DNA of 64,000 nucleotides from Pseudophaeobacter sp965641885 (GTDB lineage: Bacteria > Pseudomonadota > Alphaproteobacteria > Rhodobacterales > Rhodobacteraceae), in the NCBI GenBank assembly GCA_965641885.1, contig OZ282574.1, positions 2,046,001 to 2,110,000 of the forward strand. Reading direction: 5' to 3'. Position numbers and translations under genes: made by a program. Positions 16,913-25,502 of the stretch are shown in pieces; within the stretch, counting starts at the first letter, position 1, and every line of letters starts with the position of its first letter. The notes under the pieces were generated by a model, which had not been told where the DNA came from, searched no databases, and saw only the letters and a list, made by a program, of their open reading frames with translations.

Positions 16913-17340
16913 TAAAATCTGTTCTCTGTGCGCTTGATCTCAGCGATCTGGCGACCGACAAAAAGGTGCTTGAACAGGCGGCACGGCTCGCCGGGCTTGA
17001 TGGGGCCCAGCTTGATGTGCTGAACGTCCTGCCGGATTTTGGCGAGAGCTGGGTCTCGGGCTTCTTTGAGAGCCATCATCATGAGAAGGCGGTCGAAGAG
17101 ACCGCTGACAGGCTCAAAAAGCTTTGCATTGAGGTTCTAGGCCAAGAGCGAAACGCAGATATTCGACATGTCGTGGCCACTGGCACTGCCTATCAAGAGA
17201 TCCTGTCCGTGGCCAAAACTGCCGACAGTGATCTTATTGTGATTGGTGCGCATAAGCCGGATCTAAAAGACTATTTGCTGGGCCCCAACGCGGCGCGTGT
17301 AATCCGGCATTCGGATTGTTCGGTGTTTGTCGTGCGGTGA
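16909..17340 (+). CDS. Universal stress protein (UspA) linked to the TRAP transporter
   Basis: A 143-residue UspA-fold protein. It has the N-terminal strand SVLCALDLSDLATD and the C-terminal nucleotide-binding pattern VIGAHKPDLKDYLLGPNAARVIRHSDCSVFVV, close to the G-2x-G-9x-G(S/T) ATP motif. It overlaps the permease gene by 4 bp (ATGA), so translation is coupled. UspA proteins encoded with TRAP systems, such as TeaD, bind ATP and tune transporter activity; that role is inferred here from context. Confidence 0.92.
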   Translation: MIKSVLCALDLSDLATDKKVLEQAARLAGLDGAQLDVLNVLPDFGESWVSGFFESHHHEKAVEETADRLKKLCIEVLGQERNADIRHVVATGTAYQEILSVAKTADSDLIVIGAHKPDLKDYLLGPNAARVIRHSDCSVFVVR

Positions 17341-17366
17341 TTTGCACCCACATAGCATTAGAAAAG

Positions 17367-17392
17367 GGGCGCCATTGAGCGCCCTTTTTTTT
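17367..17392 (+). terminator. Rho-independent terminator of the TRAP operon
   Basis: GGGCGC (17367-17372) pairs with GCGCCC (17379-17384) around CATTGA, followed by eight T (17385-17392). The AAAAG before the stem can extend pairing with the T run, so it may also work from the other strand. Confidence 0.92.
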
Positions 17393-17410
17393 CGTTTGCC
17401 CCTCATTCCG

Positions 17411-17466
17411 GATAGCCCGTCCTTTGATAGCCAGTCACTTTTGATAGCCCGGCCTTATTGATAGCC
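17411..17466. repeat. Degenerate tandem repeat around TGATAGCC, 15-17 bp x 4, spanning the attH-like stop
   Basis: GATAGCC recurs at 17411, 17426, 17443 and 17460, with spacings of 15, 17 and 17 bp. The right-most copy contains the last codons and the TAA stop (17455-17457) of the minus-strand lipocalin-like gene. The other copies lie just beyond the stop, as if the gene end had been copied downstream. Confidence 0.75.
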
Positions 17467-18507
17467 TGTCATCTCAAGGTAGCCAGTGCCGGTGTGGCTG
17501 CCGCTTACAATGACGGGACCTTCCCAATAGGAGAACGAAACATCCATCCAGCTTTGCGAGTTAAGTGCCTCGACAATAACTGAAACTTCTTTTTCTGGCA
17601 GCTGAACCTTCCATCTGACCGGGATCTTACGTCCTGCGACATCCACCTGCGCCAGTGGCACGGCCTGAAAGGTACTTGGCGGCAGCGCCGTGACCTCACC
17701 GGAGGCGGAAATCCAGGTGCCAGAGCGGAAATCCTCAACACCGTTTTCACTGCGCAAGACAAAGCCCATCAATTTGTCGCCACTGTCAAAACGCAAGGAA
17801 AACCAATCCCACCCGGTTTGATCCTGCGACAGCGGCTGGCTCGACCATTCGCGATCCAGCCAGCCATTGCCACTGACAGCTACGGGCCCGGAGGGCAGGG
17901 TGATTGTGCCCTGGATGCGGTAGTTTGGCTGCGAGTAGTAATAGCTGGCCTGACCCGCCGCAGATTTAACCGAATATCCAGCATCGCCTTGCAACACCAA
18001 TGGATCCTGCGTGTCGGCTGACAGCTGGTAGGAAAAATCACGCCCACGGGCCGAAAAATCAAGGTGTGAAAGATCAGACGCACCTGTCATGTCCCAGTCA
18101 TCAATCCAGGCCTGAAAGGGATCTGTTGTGACGCCGGCCTGGCCTATTCCGCCGCGTGCGAGACGTTCGGCCGAAAAATGCTGCGCTGCACTGGTCAAAC
18201 CTGCGTGTCCCATCCAGATTTGAGGGCTTTGCCACCCTTCGACCTCACCGGGGGCAAAGGCGGTTCTGAACAGCGTCCATTGCACCCCATAATGCGTGCC
18301 GTGCGCGTCTTTAAGGTTGGCGGTTAAGTACCACCATTCAATGCGAAAATCTGGGTGCGCTCCGTGGTCTTGCGGAAATTGCAAGGACAGGCCCACGCGT
18401 GGCTCTGCAAACCCTTCGGCCTGACGTCCCAACCCCGCAAAACCCTGGGCAAAGACAGGATGTGCAAGCACCATAAAAAGACCCACAAGCATATGGCTAA
18501 CGTTCAC
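17455..18507 (-). CDS. AttH / CrtC-like lipocalin-domain secreted protein
   Basis: A 350-residue exported protein with a signal peptide (about residues 1-20, ending PVFAQG). It carries the paired lipocalin-like domains of the AttH/CrtC (COG5621) group: FRIEWWYLTANLKDAHG near the N-terminus, GNGWLDREWSSQPLSQDQTGWDWF in the middle split over two strands, and SYWEGPVIVSG at the end. Such proteins are encoded with an ABC ATPase and an FtsX-like permease, as here, and probably receive or process a hydrophobic molecule in the periplasm. The start is GTG at 18505-18507, with AAAGGTG before it, and overlaps the permease stop by 11 bp. Confidence 0.85.
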   Translation of the reverse strand: MNVSHMLVGLFMVLAHPVFAQGFAGLGRQAEGFAEPRVGLSLQFPQDHGAHPDFRIEWWYLTANLKDAHGTHYGVQWTLFRTAFAPGEVEGWQSPQIWMGHAGLTSAAQHFSAERLARGGIGQAGVTTDPFQAWIDDWDMTGASDLSHLDFSARGRDFSYQLSADTQDPLVLQGDAGYSVKSAAGQASYYYSQPNYRIQGTITLPSGPVAVSGNGWLDREWSSQPLSQDQTGWDWFSLRFDSGDKLMGFVLRSENGVEDFRSGTWISASGEVTALPPSTFQAVPLAQVDVAGRKIPVRWKVQLPEKEVSVIVEALNSQSWMDVSFSYWEGPVIVSGSHTGTGYLEMTGYQ

Positions 18508-20914
18508 TGGAAAACACCTTTAACAGCTCATTGGGCTGCAGGCGAAACAGTCGCCAGGCCGGAATGAGGGCGGCAAACAGGGCTGCCAAAAGGGAGAGCC
18601 CGATGAGTCGCAGCCAGTCGAGCGGAAACAGGTAGACCGGAAGGCGCCAGCCAAAGGCCTCTGTATTGATCACCACCAACAGAGCCCAGGACAGCACCAG
18701 GCCAAGCGGCAAAGCGATAAGGGCCGTGAGACCGGCCATCAGCAGACTGCGCAGGATGTCGATTTGCGCCAGAGTTTTGCGGCGCACGCCCATAGCCCAG
18801 ATCGGGCCCAGCTGCGGCAACCGTTGGTTCCAAAGGGTAATCAGGCTGGTGAAGATTGCAAACCCTGCCACCCCCAGGGTCAAAAGTTTCAGCGTATCAG
18901 TGACCAGGAATGTCTGGTCAAAAATGGCCATTGACCTCTGCTTGATAACAGTCTGCTCCACAAGGTTTTCACGTTTTATATCAAAGCGCTCGCGCAGTGT
19001 TTTGATAAGGTCTGGCACCGCCTCGCTGGGGAGGCGCAGGCCAAACCGCAGGTTTGCAACATAGGGAGCCCTCTGCAGCAACTCCGTAAGTGATACGATG
19101 GCCTGCCCATGCGGATTGCCATAGTCGGAATAGACGCCAACGATCTCGGTGGGCCAGCCTTGTGGCAGTGTAACATGGTCCCCCATATCCAAACCCTCAC
19201 GCCGCGCGAACTGCTCACTGATGAGGATGCCGGTGCCATTTGCAACCAGATCCCAGGCCTTGGCCCGTGCCGCAAGCATTGGCCAGTTTTCCCGGTAGGT
19301 CGGATCATCCCGCACCCCGTAGATTTTGAGCTGGCCGGTCTCTCGCTGCAGATCATAGGATCGGATCGGCAAGACGCGGACGGCTTGCGTCTCTAGCCAG
19401 CTCTGCAGGGTAGCGCCTTGGGCATCGTCGCGTGCCGTGACGTAGAGCTCGGCAGAAAGACGTTGATCCATCCATTCGGTAAAGGTGAGCCTGAAGCTGG
19501 AAACCATTGTCCCGACGCCAATATTTGCCGCGAGCGCCAGCATGAGCGCCATCAAGGCCAGCGACATACCCGGAAGCTGCGCCCGCGCATCCGCCCAGAG
19601 CCAATGGATCAGAGGGTGGCGGGACATGCCTTGCCCCATGCGCAAGAAATGCGAAAGACAATAGGGCAAGGTCAGCGCCACGCCCAGCATTATGCCACCT
19701 AAAAAAAGGAAACCTCCCATGAGACCGCCTTGCAGCAAAAGCGCCAGGATCCCGCCAGCAATCAGCCCGGCCCCGGCAAAAGCCCAGCTTGCAAAACTCT
19801 GGACGACCTGTTGACCTCTGGCCCGGGTAGACGGCGCTTGCAGAATTGGCAGTCTCCACAAGCTATGGAAGGACTGCGCGCTTGCAACGCTTGTGCCCAA
19901 TAGGGTCATCGCCAGTCCTGAGAGGGCCCATTGTGGCTGCAGCGACAGGCTTTGGGAGACTTGCGCCCCGTAAAGGCCCGACAGGGTTGCAGCGACATCG
20001 GGCAACAGGGCAGCGGCCAGAAAATAGCCAACACTCAATCCGATGCAGGCTGACAGGACTGCTACGATTGCCACCTCTGCGATCAGGAGGCCGACCAAGG
20101 TGGAAAAGGGCACGCCAAGGCAGCGCAGGGTGCGAAACAGGCCGCGGCGTTGTTCCATTGCGAGGCCAATCGTGCCCTGAACGATGAAAAGCCCAACTGC
20201 AAAAGACAAAAAACCAAACGCCGTCAGGTTAAGGTGAAAGCTCTCGGTCATGTTGCCGGGGTCTGCCGGAGTGGTCGCGTTGGTATCCGGCTGTATATGC
20301 GCCGGCAGGGTTTCCAGCGCAGAGGTGCTGGGGGCTGACAGCAGGACAAGTCGCGTGAGCGTATCGGGCCTCTCAAGCAGGCGGCTTATGACCGAGATGT
20401 CGCCAACAGCAACACCAATAGGCAGCGTTTTTGAGCGGCGAAGAACCAATGTGGGGGCCGCATCAGCGAGACGGTCGGCCGTTTCTGGATGCATGATCAG
20501 CCCGCCATCAGATCCCAGCATGTCACTCAGAAAGGAGGCATCCGGACTGGCGGGGTTTGCCTGCGCGCGACCAGGAATATGGGGTGACGTCAGAAAATCA
20601 ATCCCAATAAGGTCAATATCTTGCGATCCAATGCTGAGTTCCCCTTCCAGCACTGGAGACAGCTGCCATCCGGCGCGTTTGAGGGCAACATAGTCTGCAA
20701 CGCGCAGGTCCTTTGCCGTTGAAATCAAGCTGCGCCGATCCGCCTGCTGCAAAAACACCTCTGCCTTGGCATAGCTGGTGCGGGCCTGGGCATTGATGGC
20801 CTGCACTGCAGACCACAGTGCGGTTGCCAGTGCGAGCCCGGTGATAAGGGCGGCCAATTGAAACAGATGATGCCGCCAGTAGGACAATAGCGCAAAGAGA
20901 GCTGCCCGTTTCAC
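18497..20914 (-). CDS. ABC transporter permease, FtsX/MacB-like with two permease halves
   Basis: An 805-residue inner-membrane protein. A first helix (about residues 10-40) and a large periplasmic segment precede a three-helix FtsX block around residues 240-360. A second periplasmic segment and another three-helix block (about 680-790, ending with IPAWRLFRLQPNELLKVFSSER) follow. This is the double-FtsX plan of LolCE/AttFG-type exporters, which move hydrophobic compounds or lipoproteins without a classical channel. The GTG start (20912-20914) overlaps the ATPase stop (GTGA), and the 3' end overlaps the lipocalin gene. Substrate unknown. Confidence 0.9.
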   Translation of the reverse strand: MKRAALFALLSYWRHHLFQLAALITGLALATALWSAVQAINAQARTSYAKAEVFLQQADRRSLISTAKDLRVADYVALKRAGWQLSPVLEGELSIGSQDIDLIGIDFLTSPHIPGRAQANPASPDASFLSDMLGSDGGLIMHPETADRLADAAPTLVLRRSKTLPIGVAVGDISVISRLLERPDTLTRLVLLSAPSTSALETLPAHIQPDTNATTPADPGNMTESFHLNLTAFGFLSFAVGLFIVQGTIGLAMEQRRGLFRTLRCLGVPFSTLVGLLIAEVAIVAVLSACIGLSVGYFLAAALLPDVAATLSGLYGAQVSQSLSLQPQWALSGLAMTLLGTSVASAQSFHSLWRLPILQAPSTRARGQQVVQSFASWAFAGAGLIAGGILALLLQGGLMGGFLFLGGIMLGVALTLPYCLSHFLRMGQGMSRHPLIHWLWADARAQLPGMSLALMALMLALAANIGVGTMVSSFRLTFTEWMDQRLSAELYVTARDDAQGATLQSWLETQAVRVLPIRSYDLQRETGQLKIYGVRDDPTYRENWPMLAARAKAWDLVANGTGILISEQFARREGLDMGDHVTLPQGWPTEIVGVYSDYGNPHGQAIVSLTELLQRAPYVANLRFGLRLPSEAVPDLIKTLRERFDIKRENLVEQTVIKQRSMAIFDQTFLVTDTLKLLTLGVAGFAIFTSLITLWNQRLPQLGPIWAMGVRRKTLAQIDILRSLLMAGLTALIALPLGLVLSWALLVVINTEAFGWRLPVYLFPLDWLRLIGLSLLAALFAALIPAWRLFRLQPNELLKVFSSER

Positions 20915-21567
20915 GACAGGTTACCGCCGCTCAGATGAAGCCTGCGGTCGAGACAGGACGCCAGTGGCTCCGAATGGGTGACGAGAAACAATGCACTCTG
21001 GGTTTCCTTGACCAGGTCGAGCATGAGCGACAAAACGGCCTCGCCAGTTTCTTCATCCAGACTGCCTGTCGGCTCATCAGCCAGCAGAAGTTTTGGACGC
21101 ACTGCAAGGGCGCGTGCAATGGCGACCCGTTGTTGCTGGCCACCCGAAAGTTGTTCCGGATAACGTTTGAGCAGGTCGGACAGGCCAAGACGTGTGGCGA
21201 GATAGGCCTCCCATTCAGCATCGTGACGCCCTGCGAGTTTGGCATGCAGCGAAATATTTGACGCGACATTCAGTGAGGGAACGATGTTAAATTGCTGAAA
21301 TACAATAGAAACCTTTGATCGGCGCAGGGCCGCACAGCTGGCTTCATTCAGACCGCTAAGTGCCTCGCCATCCAGATGAATTTCACCGCTGTCAAAAACA
21401 TCCAAAGCCCCAACAAGATGCAGTAGAGTGCTCTTACCGGAGCCGCTCTCTCCGGTAAGAGCAAGCGTTTTTCCGGCACTGAGACTGAGGGAAACCCGGT
21501 CGAGAATAGGTTTCTCAAGATCACTGCCCGGGATCGTCTTTGTGACCTCTGTGACTTCTAGAACCAT
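20911..21567 (-). CDS. ABC transporter ATP-binding protein, LolD/MacB-like
   Basis: A 218-residue ATPase: Walker A GESGSGKST (residues 39-47), signature LSGGQQQRVAIARAL, Walker B LLLADEPTGSLD and the switch VTHSE. The arrangement and the short length match LolD-type ATPases that power FtsX-like permeases from the cytoplasmic face. The ATG at 21565-21567 is taken; an upstream in-frame start at 21612 adds 15 residues outside the family's usual length. It is the first gene of the ATPase-permease-lipocalin operon. Confidence 0.93.
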   Translation of the reverse strand: MVLEVTEVTKTIPGSDLEKPILDRVSLSLSAGKTLALTGESGSGKSTLLHLVGALDVFDSGEIHLDGEALSGLNEASCAALRRSKVSIVFQQFNIVPSLNVASNISLHAKLAGRHDAEWEAYLATRLGLSDLLKRYPEQLSGGQQQRVAIARALAVRPKLLLADEPTGSLDEETGEAVLSLMLDLVKETQSALFLVTHSEPLASCLDRRLHLSGGNLS

Positions 21568-21675
21568 TTTGGCCCTCAAGTTTAACGGTGTGCCGTGCGA
21601 AACGCGCCGCACTCAGCCCGGTGTCAGTCAATACCGCTGAGAGCTGAGTGTCCAGACCACAGCGCGGTTTTTGAT

Positions 21676-21719
21676 GCCGGTTTGAAGCCTGTTTGGTGCC
21701 TGTTTACTGCCTGTTGGGT
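21676..21719. repeat. Tandem repeat, 11 bp x 4, degenerate
   Basis: GCCGGTTTGAA, GCCTGTTTGGT, GCCTGTTTACT and GCCTGTTGGGT follow each other at exact 11-bp steps (21676, 21687, 21698, 21709). They lie between the ABC ATPase start and the cardiolipin synthase stop. Confidence 0.85.
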
Positions 21720-21744
21720 ACCGGGGGATAAGCCGTCAAAGCCG

Positions 21745-23154
21745 CTATAGAATGGGCGCAAAAAGACGGGCAATTGGCGACAGTAGGCGGATTTTCCAGT
21801 TTTGCGCGTCCAGAACCTGTGTCACTTCTACAGATTTTGCAAAATCTTGCTCCAGAACCTGCCTCAGCTGCTGCGCCATCCCAGGGTCGAACATCACCGC
21901 CATGGTTTCAAAATTTAGCCGAAAGGAGCGATTGTCCAGGTTTGTCGTCCCAACGCCTGCGACCGCATCGTCTATCAGAAACACCTTTTGGTGCATAAAG
22001 CCCTCGGAGTAGCGATAGATGCGGACGCCGGCTCTGCGCAGGTCATCAAAATAGGAAAAGGCGGCGAGCCACGGCAGGTAGTGGTCTATGTTATTGGACA
22101 AAAGTATCCGCACATCAACGCCCCGGAGGGCTGCATGTTTGAGGGCCGCAACAACATCCAGATCGGGGACAAAATAGGGGGAGGCAACCCACAACCTCTC
22201 CTTACTCGCTGTAATTGCGGAAAAATACAGCATTGAGCCATTTGCGGTTTGATCGCCAGGCCCGGTTGCGGCGATCAACACAGATTGGTTCGCCGCGGCT
22301 GGAGAGGGCGTCCAGTTCAACAACTCCCAGATCGGCTCTTCCGTTTGCCATTGCCAGTCTTCAGCAAAGGAAAGTTGCAATTGTTGCACCGACGGCCCCT
22401 GCAGCCGCAGGTGGGTGTCGCGCCAATGGCCGAATTTGGGGTCCAGCCCCAGGTATTCATCGCCAACGTTCAGACCGCCAGTAAATCCGACACGCCCGTC
22501 GACAACCAGTGTCTTGCGATGATTGCGAAAATTGATGTGAAACCTGTACTTTGGACCACGGCTTGTTTTCGGGTCCACCAGATTTATGCCGGCTGCCTCA
22601 AGGGCCGCAAGGTAGGTCTTGGGCAATCCGTGACTGCCGATCGCATCGTTCATGAACCATATGGTCACACCGCGACGCGCAGCCTGGATAAGGTGCTCTT
22701 GCAGCCGCGTGCCCAAATGATCACTGCGGACTATATAGAACTGAATCAATATATATTCAGAAGCATTATCAATGGCTTCAAGGACGGCATCAAAGGTATC
22801 TGGCCCATCAATCAACAGGGTGCAATGGTTGCCCTGGCACAAATACAGCCCCGAGATAGCCTCAAAAGGGGCCGGATTAATGCGCTGCTGCGCGCGATCA
22901 CGGCTCTCTTGCATACCGGTCTGCGCGCCAATGAGCGAGAAAAGATCAACCCGAGCGCGGTGGTAGCCCTTAAAGCGGAACTGGCCGAAAATCAGGTAGG
23001 CGGGCAGGGCGATCAAAGGCACGGAAAGCAAAAACACAACCCAGCCAATGGCCCCTTGCGGCGTACGGGCAGTACGTGCGGCATTTAGCGCCGATACGGC
23101 CGCAGCTGTCCACATTGAGACAACAGCGATAGAACTGATCACGACCCAAAACAT
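21745..23154 (-). CDS. cls: Cardiolipin synthase (phospholipase D family)
   Basis: A 469-residue membrane enzyme. Two N-terminal transmembrane segments (about residues 3-25 and 38-58) precede two HKD phospholipase D motifs: HRKTLVVDGRVGFTGGLN and HQKVFLIDDAVAGVGTTN. It joins two phosphatidylglycerol molecules into cardiolipin at the inner membrane. The ATG at 23152-23154 is chosen because GGGAGAG lies directly before it; a GTG 26 codons upstream (23232) lacks a ribosome-binding site. It is transcribed in the same direction as the ABC genes that follow but separated by 177 bp. Confidence 0.93.
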   Translation of the reverse strand: MFWVVISSIAVVSMWTAAAVSALNAARTARTPQGAIGWVVFLLSVPLIALPAYLIFGQFRFKGYHRARVDLFSLIGAQTGMQESRDRAQQRINPAPFEAISGLYLCQGNHCTLLIDGPDTFDAVLEAIDNASEYILIQFYIVRSDHLGTRLQEHLIQAARRGVTIWFMNDAIGSHGLPKTYLAALEAAGINLVDPKTSRGPKYRFHINFRNHRKTLVVDGRVGFTGGLNVGDEYLGLDPKFGHWRDTHLRLQGPSVQQLQLSFAEDWQWQTEEPIWELLNWTPSPAAANQSVLIAATGPGDQTANGSMLYFSAITASKERLWVASPYFVPDLDVVAALKHAALRGVDVRILLSNNIDHYLPWLAAFSYFDDLRRAGVRIYRYSEGFMHQKVFLIDDAVAGVGTTNLDNRSFRLNFETMAVMFDPGMAQQLRQVLEQDFAKSVEVTQVLDAQNWKIRLLSPIARLFAPIL

Positions 23155-23346
23155 TCGCTCTCCCGCACGAGTTGTTGCCTCAGCTCCAGTCTGAGCAGCA
23201 GCGCCGGTCGCTGTAAAGAATATAGGTGTCACTGACGCGAGAAAACGGTCAATATTAGCGCGTAGGAACTCGAACCCCTAATTGCCCTTGGTCTTTCAGT
23301 GGATTGAGAGAGTGGCAATCTGTCCAAGCTGTGGAAGTGTAACCAG

Positions 23347-24204
23347 ATGAATTACCGAAAATTTCCGCAGGTCTTGGTGAAATCCCTCTGGCTTGCTCTC
23401 AAGCGGTTTAACGACAAAAACGGCTGGGTCATGAGCAGTCATATCGCGATGTCGATGATGTTGGCGCTGTTCCCGTTTGTGCTTTTTACGGTCGCGCTGT
23501 CAGGCGCCGTTGCCAATATTTTTTCCAGCGATGTTGCTTTGGAGGATCTGGTCGATCTGGTTTTTGGCTCCTGGCCCGAGGCGGTGTCGACCCCCATTGT
23601 TACCGAGCTTTACGCCGTGTTGGAGACCTCCAGCACCGGACTTGCCACATTTGGCGGGGTGCTTGCGCTTTATTTTGCCTCCAATGGGGTCAATGCGGTG
23701 CGCGTGGCGATGGTTCAGGCCTATCATGATACGGATACGCGGCCCTTTTGGCTGTCCCGGGTGATTTGTTTTGGTCTGGTGGTCCTCGGCGGGATTGGCA
23801 TTCTTCTGGTAGCCACATTTGAGGTTATCTTGCCGCTCTATCTGCGCTATCTGGCTGGATTTTTTCCGGAAATGCCTGTCTTGCTCAGCTTGCCTTTGGG
23901 CATCAATACGCTCCTGGCGGCGCTTTTGCCTTTGGTTGCAGTGCTGATCTGCCATTTGATGCTGCCGGGGCGTATTCACCGGGTGCGCACGATCTTGCCG
24001 GGAACGTTGCTGACTGTTGCGCTTTGGTGGGCGGCAGGGATTGGGTTTGCCTATTATGTGGGCTCGATCGCGCAGTATTCTGCGACCTATGCGGGGCTTG
24101 CCGGTGCTATGGCCGCGATGATTTTTCTCTATGTCAATGCCGCGATTCTCATCCTGGGTGCCGAGTTCAATGGCGTCCTGATCGATCTTAAGAGGCCAGT
24201 TTGA
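23347..24204 (+). CDS. YihY/BrkB family inner-membrane protein
   Basis: A 285-residue protein with six hydrophobic segments. Family-typical sequences are GWVMSSHIAMSMMLALFPF near the N-terminus, LATFGGVLALYFASNGVNAVR, and YAGLAGAMAAMIFLYVNAAI with ILGAEFNGVL near the end. The family was once mislabelled RNase BN; its function is unknown and thought to be transport-related. It is divergent from cardiolipin synthase. Confidence 0.9.
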   Translation: MNYRKFPQVLVKSLWLALKRFNDKNGWVMSSHIAMSMMLALFPFVLFTVALSGAVANIFSSDVALEDLVDLVFGSWPEAVSTPIVTELYAVLETSSTGLATFGGVLALYFASNGVNAVRVAMVQAYHDTDTRPFWLSRVICFGLVVLGGIGILLVATFEVILPLYLRYLAGFFPEMPVLLSLPLGINTLLAALLPLVAVLICHLMLPGRIHRVRTILPGTLLTVALWWAAGIGFAYYVGSIAQYSATYAGLAGAMAAMIFLYVNAAILILGAEFNGVLIDLKRPV

Positions 24205-24205
24205 T

Positions 24206-24235
24206 AAAAAAGCCTGTCCGCGACAGGGGGGGCTT
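24206..24235 (-). terminator. Terminator pointing leftwards, downstream of brkB
   Basis: On the minus strand CCTGTC pairs with GACAGG (24213-24218 with 24222-24227) around CGC, followed by GC and six T (24206-24211 as A on plus). It lies two bases after the brkB stop but is oriented for leftward transcription, so it would end transcripts from rlmE or from an unseen small RNA in the 486-bp gap. Confidence 0.6.
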
Positions 24236-24409
24236 GTGGCTGGCGGGGTGTTTTCACCTGTCATCTGTCAAATAAGATGCCGCCTGTTTCCAGCTTGGAA
24301 ACAATAGGGCAGTTCCGCCATATTTCAGTCATAACCGGGACCAATTCAAAGCCTAGCAATTGCCATGAGGCAGACCTGCCTGACAGGCAAGCGCGATGGA
24401 TAGACTGCA

Positions 24410-24616
24410 ATGGCACCCAAAAGCAAAACACCACTGAAACCAAATGTTCTCGACCTGATCTGGCAAAAAACAGGGTTTGGGGCCCAGATCTCACGTCACT
24501 CGCGTGTAACGCTGCAAAGCGAAGGCGAGGGCGAAGAGGCCCTCAGGCTGCGCGATATGGCGACACAGTCCCTATGCGCCAGGCAAACAGCCCATCATAT
24601 CGCCGCGTTGCAGTAG
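24410..24616 (+). CDS. Unrecognised 68-residue ORF
   Basis: The only protein-like frame in the gap 24236-24690 begins MAPKSKTPLKPNVLDLIWQK and ends QTAHHIAALQ. It has a basic N-terminus and no membrane or signal segment. No good ribosome-binding site precedes the ATG. I do not recognise it. It could be a real small protein, a remnant or chance. The rest of the gap shows nothing. Confidence 0.25.
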   Translation: MAPKSKTPLKPNVLDLIWQKTGFGAQISRHSRVTLQSEGEGEEALRLRDMATQSLCARQTAHHIAALQ

Positions 24617-24690
24617 TCACACCGCTATCGGCGAGCAGGACAAAGGGGCCAATATCTGCGGCAAGACCTAAGGAATTGCTGCAGAAGCGG

Positions 24691-25443
24691 TTATTCGGGC
24701 TGAGGGTTACCTTTAAAGCCCATCGCCACAACAAATTTTTCAGAGCTGTCAGAGCGCGAAGACGGTGGCTTTACGTTGGCCACCTTGGTGAATTTGTTCT
24801 TCAACAGCTTTTGCAGCTCACCCTCGGCGCCACCGGCCAGAACCTTGGCGACAAAGGTGCCGCCGTCTTCCAGCACGTCAAAGGCGAAATAGGCAGCTGC
24901 CTCGCACAGGGCCATAATCTTCAGGTGGTCGGTCTGCTTATGGCCAGAGCTGGATGCGGCCATGTCTGACATGACAACATCCGCCTTGCCGCCCAACCAT
25001 TCCTTTACCTTGTCGTCAGCCCCCTCATCCATAAAGTCGAGCTGATGAAACTCGGCCCCCGCAATCGGTTCCATTTCCTGCAGGTCAACGCCGATGATGC
25101 GACCCTGGGCCTTGCCCTGCTTTTCGCCCATGACGTTGATCCGCTTGACCGCAACCTGGGCCCAGCCACCCGGGGCGCAACCCAGATCGACGATGCGTGC
25201 GCCTGGTACCAGAAAGCGGTATTTATCATCCACTTCCATGATCTTGTAGGCGGCGCGGCCACGATAGCCTTCGGCCTTTGCCCGTTTGACATAGGGGTCG
25301 TTCAGCTGTCGCTGCAGCCACCGTGTCGAGCTCAGGCGTCGTCCGCGCGCGGATTTCACTTTAACCTTGAGCTCGCGTTGACCGCGGCCCGAGGTGTTCT
25401 TGCCAGTTGGGGTTTTACCAGTAGGCGTTTTTGCCATCATCAT
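24691..25443 (-). CDS. rlmE: 23S rRNA (uridine-2552-2'-O)-methyltransferase
   Basis: A 250-residue RrmJ/FtsJ methyltransferase that modifies U2552 of 23S rRNA late in 50S assembly. The SAM-binding site is VDLGCAPGGW, followed by GVDLQEM and DMAASSSGHKQTDHLK; the K-D-K-E tetrad positions are in RAAYKIMEVDDKY, DMAAS, VAKVLAGG and PSSRSDSSE. The basic N-terminal extension contains a duplicated TPTGK, from a 15-bp tandem repeat in the DNA. Three ATG codons lie in tandem (25443, 25440, 25437), and which one is used is open. It follows ppx by 56-59 bp on the same strand. Confidence 0.93.
   Translation of the reverse strand: MMMAKTPTGKTPTGKNTSGRGQRELKVKVKSARGRRLSSTRWLQRQLNDPYVKRAKAEGYRGRAAYKIMEVDDKYRFLVPGARIVDLGCAPGGWAQVAVKRINVMGEKQGKAQGRIIGVDLQEMEPIAGAEFHQLDFMDEGADDKVKEWLGGKADVVMSDMAASSSGHKQTDHLKIMALCEAAAYFAFDVLEDGGTFVAKVLAGGAEGELQKLLKNKFTKVANVKPPSSRSDSSEKFVVAMGFKGNPQPE
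25403..25432. repeat. In-frame tandem repeat, 15 bp x 2, in rlmE
   Basis: CCAGTTGGGGTTTTA (25403-25417) and CCAGTAGGCGTTTTT (25418-25432) differ at three bases and encode TPTGK twice near the RlmE N-terminus. Confidence 0.7.
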
Positions 25444-25502
25444 CACCGTTGTCGCCTGAACCTCCTGTCAGAGGGGCAGGGTGTAAATTTCATTTTGGCG
25501 CC

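Noticed and set aside
22249..23088. 279-residue plus-strand ORF opposite cardiolipin synthase
   Set aside because: It is antisense to an enzyme with both HKD motifs intact; its translation shows no domain.
23347..24204. Ribonuclease BN
   Set aside because: The name was given to the YihY/BrkB family in error; this is a membrane protein with no nuclease motif.
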